Below, piece by piece: positions 62,469-64,000 of a stretch of 64,000 nt of DNA. Each line of letters opens with the position of its first letter. Position 1 is the stretch's first letter. Position numbers and translations under genes: made by a program. This DNA comes from Ignavibacteriales bacterium (GTDB taxonomy: Bacteria; Bacteroidota; Ignavibacteria; Ignavibacteriales; Ignavibacteriaceae). The notes below the pieces were generated by a model. It made no database searches, had not been told where the DNA came from, and saw only the letters and a list, made by a program, of their open reading frames with translations. The stretch covers positions 124,001-188,000 of the forward strand of contig JADJIH010000001.1 of the NCBI GenBank assembly GCA_016707115.1, in the 5' to 3' direction.

Positions 62469-62933
62469 CTATTTTTGTTTTGTGAAAAGTAAATTTTCAA
62501 TCGCACTTAAAATATATAGAAATACCGCAGAACCGAAAAGAAAGCCAGTGAATGCTGATAATGACTTATTGTAATTATACACACCAATGTTTACCAGAAG
62601 AACATCTAATAACATGGGTGCAGAAAGTATCATCAGATATTTAGTTTTAAGGATAAATAGTTTATTATAAATCATAAGCATGAATGCAGAAAATAAAGCC
62701 CCCGAATAAATTCCTGTACATCTTGCACAAACTAAAAATGGAAGATCATTACAAATAAAAGATTTTGCAGCACTCTGATGACAGACAGTTGAGAATAGTT
62801 GCTTTTGAAAAGGGTATAAAGAATTGATACAATTGGAATCAAAACACGGATTAATAATTCCACCGAACCAGGCTGCTGCAAAAATAAAAAGTCCAAATCG
62901 AACAAACCTTTGTTTGAGAATCTGATTTATCAA
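62469..62933 (-). CDS. DUF2085 membrane protein
   Basis: A 154-residue membrane protein with the DUF2085 signature: FSTVCHQSAAKSFICNDLPF and LVCARCTGIYSGALFSAFML, in which the CHQ and CARCTGIY-x-G residues are conserved, flanked by four helices. The cysteines and histidine suggest metal binding or redox, but no function is known. It lies 10 bases after the beta-propeller gene and just before another membrane protein. Confidence 0.87.
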   Translation of the reverse strand: MINQILKQRFVRFGLFIFAAAWFGGIINPCFDSNCINSLYPFQKQLFSTVCHQSAAKSFICNDLPFLVCARCTGIYSGALFSAFMLMIYNKLFILKTKYLMILSAPMLLDVLLVNIGVYNYNKSLSAFTGFLFGSAVFLYILSAIENLLFTKQK

Positions 62934-62943
62934 AAAAGAATTT

Positions 62944-63789
62944 TCAATTGTTTTGATCGAATACTAACAGCTTTTTTGCTGTAAGAATATATAATCTATT
63001 ATTAAGTAATATTCCGGAAATAATTTTTTGATCAATTTCAAACCCTGCTAAATCAATTTTAGTAAATTTTGAATCTATAGATTTTAGATAACTATGATAA
63101 ACTTCCTCTCCGTTACAAATAATCATGTGATCAAATAGGATTCGAATACTATTCACTGGCTTATCAATACTTATTCTGTTAGTACCGTTCCCGAAATTAT
63201 CAAAGATTACAATATCAGATCCATCTATAACAAAAATATAGTTCCAGGAAGATATTGCAAGTTGCTTTGGATTAGTAAGTTGATATTTGCCGGCATCGAA
63301 TCCGCCAAAATTTAAAATAAAATTTCCAAAAATATCGAACTTCATAATTCTTTTATTTTCGGAATCAATAAAATATAAGTCACCTTGATTTGAAGTTGCA
63401 CAACTAAGCGGGTACCCAAATTGTTCTTGTAGAAATTCACTTTCCCGTCTATAAAGAGAAGATATAAAATTAAGATTTTTATCAAATCTTTTAATTTTGT
63501 GATTATTATTATCCGCAACGTAAATTGATAGAGGATCAGCAAAAACATCTGCTGGATCATCAAATGAATTTTCATCCCAGCCGTAACCACCAAAAGTATT
63601 CATTTGATTACCCAGAGTATCCAACAAAATAATTTCATCACTACCGGAGTCTGAAACATAAATCAATCCATTTGCGGTAATATAAAATGATGATGCTCTG
63701 TTAAACTTTCCAATGGATTCTGAATACTCAAAACTCTGAGCGACCGTCAAAGATGATATAGCTAAAAAAAGAACTAATATTTTTTTCAT
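62944..63789 (-). CDS. Exported NHL-type six-bladed beta-propeller protein
   Basis: A 281-residue exported protein (signal peptide KKILVLFLAISSLTVAQS) made of NHL-like repeats, each with a D-x-x-N/G-x-x-Y/F-V-x-D pattern: FYITANGLIYVSDSGSDEII, DVFADPLSIYVADNNNHKIK, TSNQGDLYFIDSENKRIMKF and AISSWNYIFVIDGSDIVIF. The later blades are less regular. Such propellers usually bind proteins or peptides; no ligand is known. It is the first gene of a minus-strand group with DUF2085 and two small membrane proteins. Confidence 0.85.
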   Translation of the reverse strand: MKKILVLFLAISSLTVAQSFEYSESIGKFNRASSFYITANGLIYVSDSGSDEIILLDTLGNQMNTFGGYGWDENSFDDPADVFADPLSIYVADNNNHKIKRFDKNLNFISSLYRRESEFLQEQFGYPLSCATSNQGDLYFIDSENKRIMKFDIFGNFILNFGGFDAGKYQLTNPKQLAISSWNYIFVIDGSDIVIFDNFGNGTNRISIDKPVNSIRILFDHMIICNGEEVYHSYLKSIDSKFTKIDLAGFEIDQKIISGILLNNRLYILTAKKLLVFDQNN

Positions 63790-63923
63790 TCTATAATAAA
63801 TCTTAATTGTTATTGTAAATTAAGTCAAGAAATCTACCAATCTCAAGTAACTTCGGTATCTTAAAAATGATTGCATTTAGAAATGATTTCAGATATATTT
63901 GGCATCAAAATTACTCGAAATAT

Positions 63924-63995
63924 TGTCCTATGGTGTAATTGGCAACACACAACACTCTGGATGTTGGGTTTAAGGTTCGAGTCCTTATAGGACAA
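63924..63995 (+). tRNA. tRNA-Gln (CTG)
   Basis: A 72-base cloverleaf with acceptor TGTCCTA paired to TAGGACA, D-arm GTGTAATTGGCAACAC, anticodon loop CTCTGGA giving CTG, and T-arm TAAGGTTCGAGTCCTTA. No CCA is encoded. gatA in this window implies that Gln-tRNA may be made by transamidation of Glu-tRNA(Gln). Confidence 0.95.
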
Positions 63996-64000
63996 CTTTC

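Noticed and set aside
1..64000. CRISPR array, toxin-antitoxin, restriction or other defence genes
   Set aside because: I looked for regularly spaced repeats and known motifs on both strands and found none.

Overview
The window is AT-rich bacterial chromosome and looks like a member of the Ignavibacteria/Chlorobi-Bacteroidetes (FCB) group. The supporting signs are C-terminal type IX secretion sorting domains with the NYPNPF motif, a gingipain-type (C25) PorU-like protein, an HU-CCDC81/SPOR fusion protein, an ExbBD/TonB set beside a long TPR protein, many TTG starts, and weak Shine-Dalgarno sites. I see no phage, insertion sequence or CRISPR array, so this is ordinary chromosome with one large accessory surface-polysaccharide locus.

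Layout. 1-8.5 kb, mostly minus strand: ndk (partial), sucD with a long lysine-rich tail, an acetyltransferase, gatA, a broken type IX-secreted beta-helix protein, then tatA, purQ, purS, pssA, psd and a divergent PurC-like gene. 8.6-12.3 kb, plus strand: ybaB, recR, a methyltransferase, two small lipoproteins (the second apparently with an ATT start) and ftsX. 12.3-31 kb: a surface polysaccharide locus with a Wza-like exporter, a Wzz-like protein, methyltransferases, a Wzx/MurJ-like flippase, GDP-heptose genes (hddA-like, hddC-like, gmhA-like) with an epimerase, a Wzy/ligase-like protein, glycosyltransferases, a DegT aminotransferase and an initiating sugar transferase. 31-37 kb: a giant PorU-like C25 protein. 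37-45 kb: glmS, tRNA-Phe, purC, a DUF971 gene, pgsA, pgpA, cinA, thpR, recA, recX and a convergent NUDIX gene. 45-49 kb: phenylalanine hydroxylase, two peroxiredoxins, an animal-like PTPS, folE and an SDR, which together read as a tetrahydrobiopterin/phenylalanine hydroxylation operon. 49-51.3 kb: an ECF sigma/anti-sigma pair flanked by two small Spy/CpxP-like exported proteins. 51.3-53 kb: tRNA-Leu, a TPR protein and a CMD-like protein. 53.2-61.7 kb: a six-gene envelope operon (TPR, outer-membrane barrel, HU-TM-SPOR, ExbB/TolQ, ExbD/TolR, TonB-like). 61.6-63.8 kb, minus strand: two small membrane proteins, DUF2085 and a beta-propeller. The window ends with tRNA-Gln.

How the genes fit together. 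The polysaccharide locus holds precursor synthesis, initiation, assembly, flipping, polymerisation and export functions. The PorU-like gene directly after it suggests a link between lipopolysaccharide and cell-surface attachment of type IX cargo. The strongest candidates for a little-described system are the HU-SPOR/Ton-Tol operon and the biopterin operon.

Caution. At least six genes carry single-base frameshifts: the beta-helix protein, psd and, in the polysaccharide locus, two methyltransferases, hddC-like and degT-like, with a probable seventh at 24.7 kb. The frames are otherwise clean and several sites lie in A or T runs. They may be sequencing errors or recent mutations; the sequence alone cannot decide.
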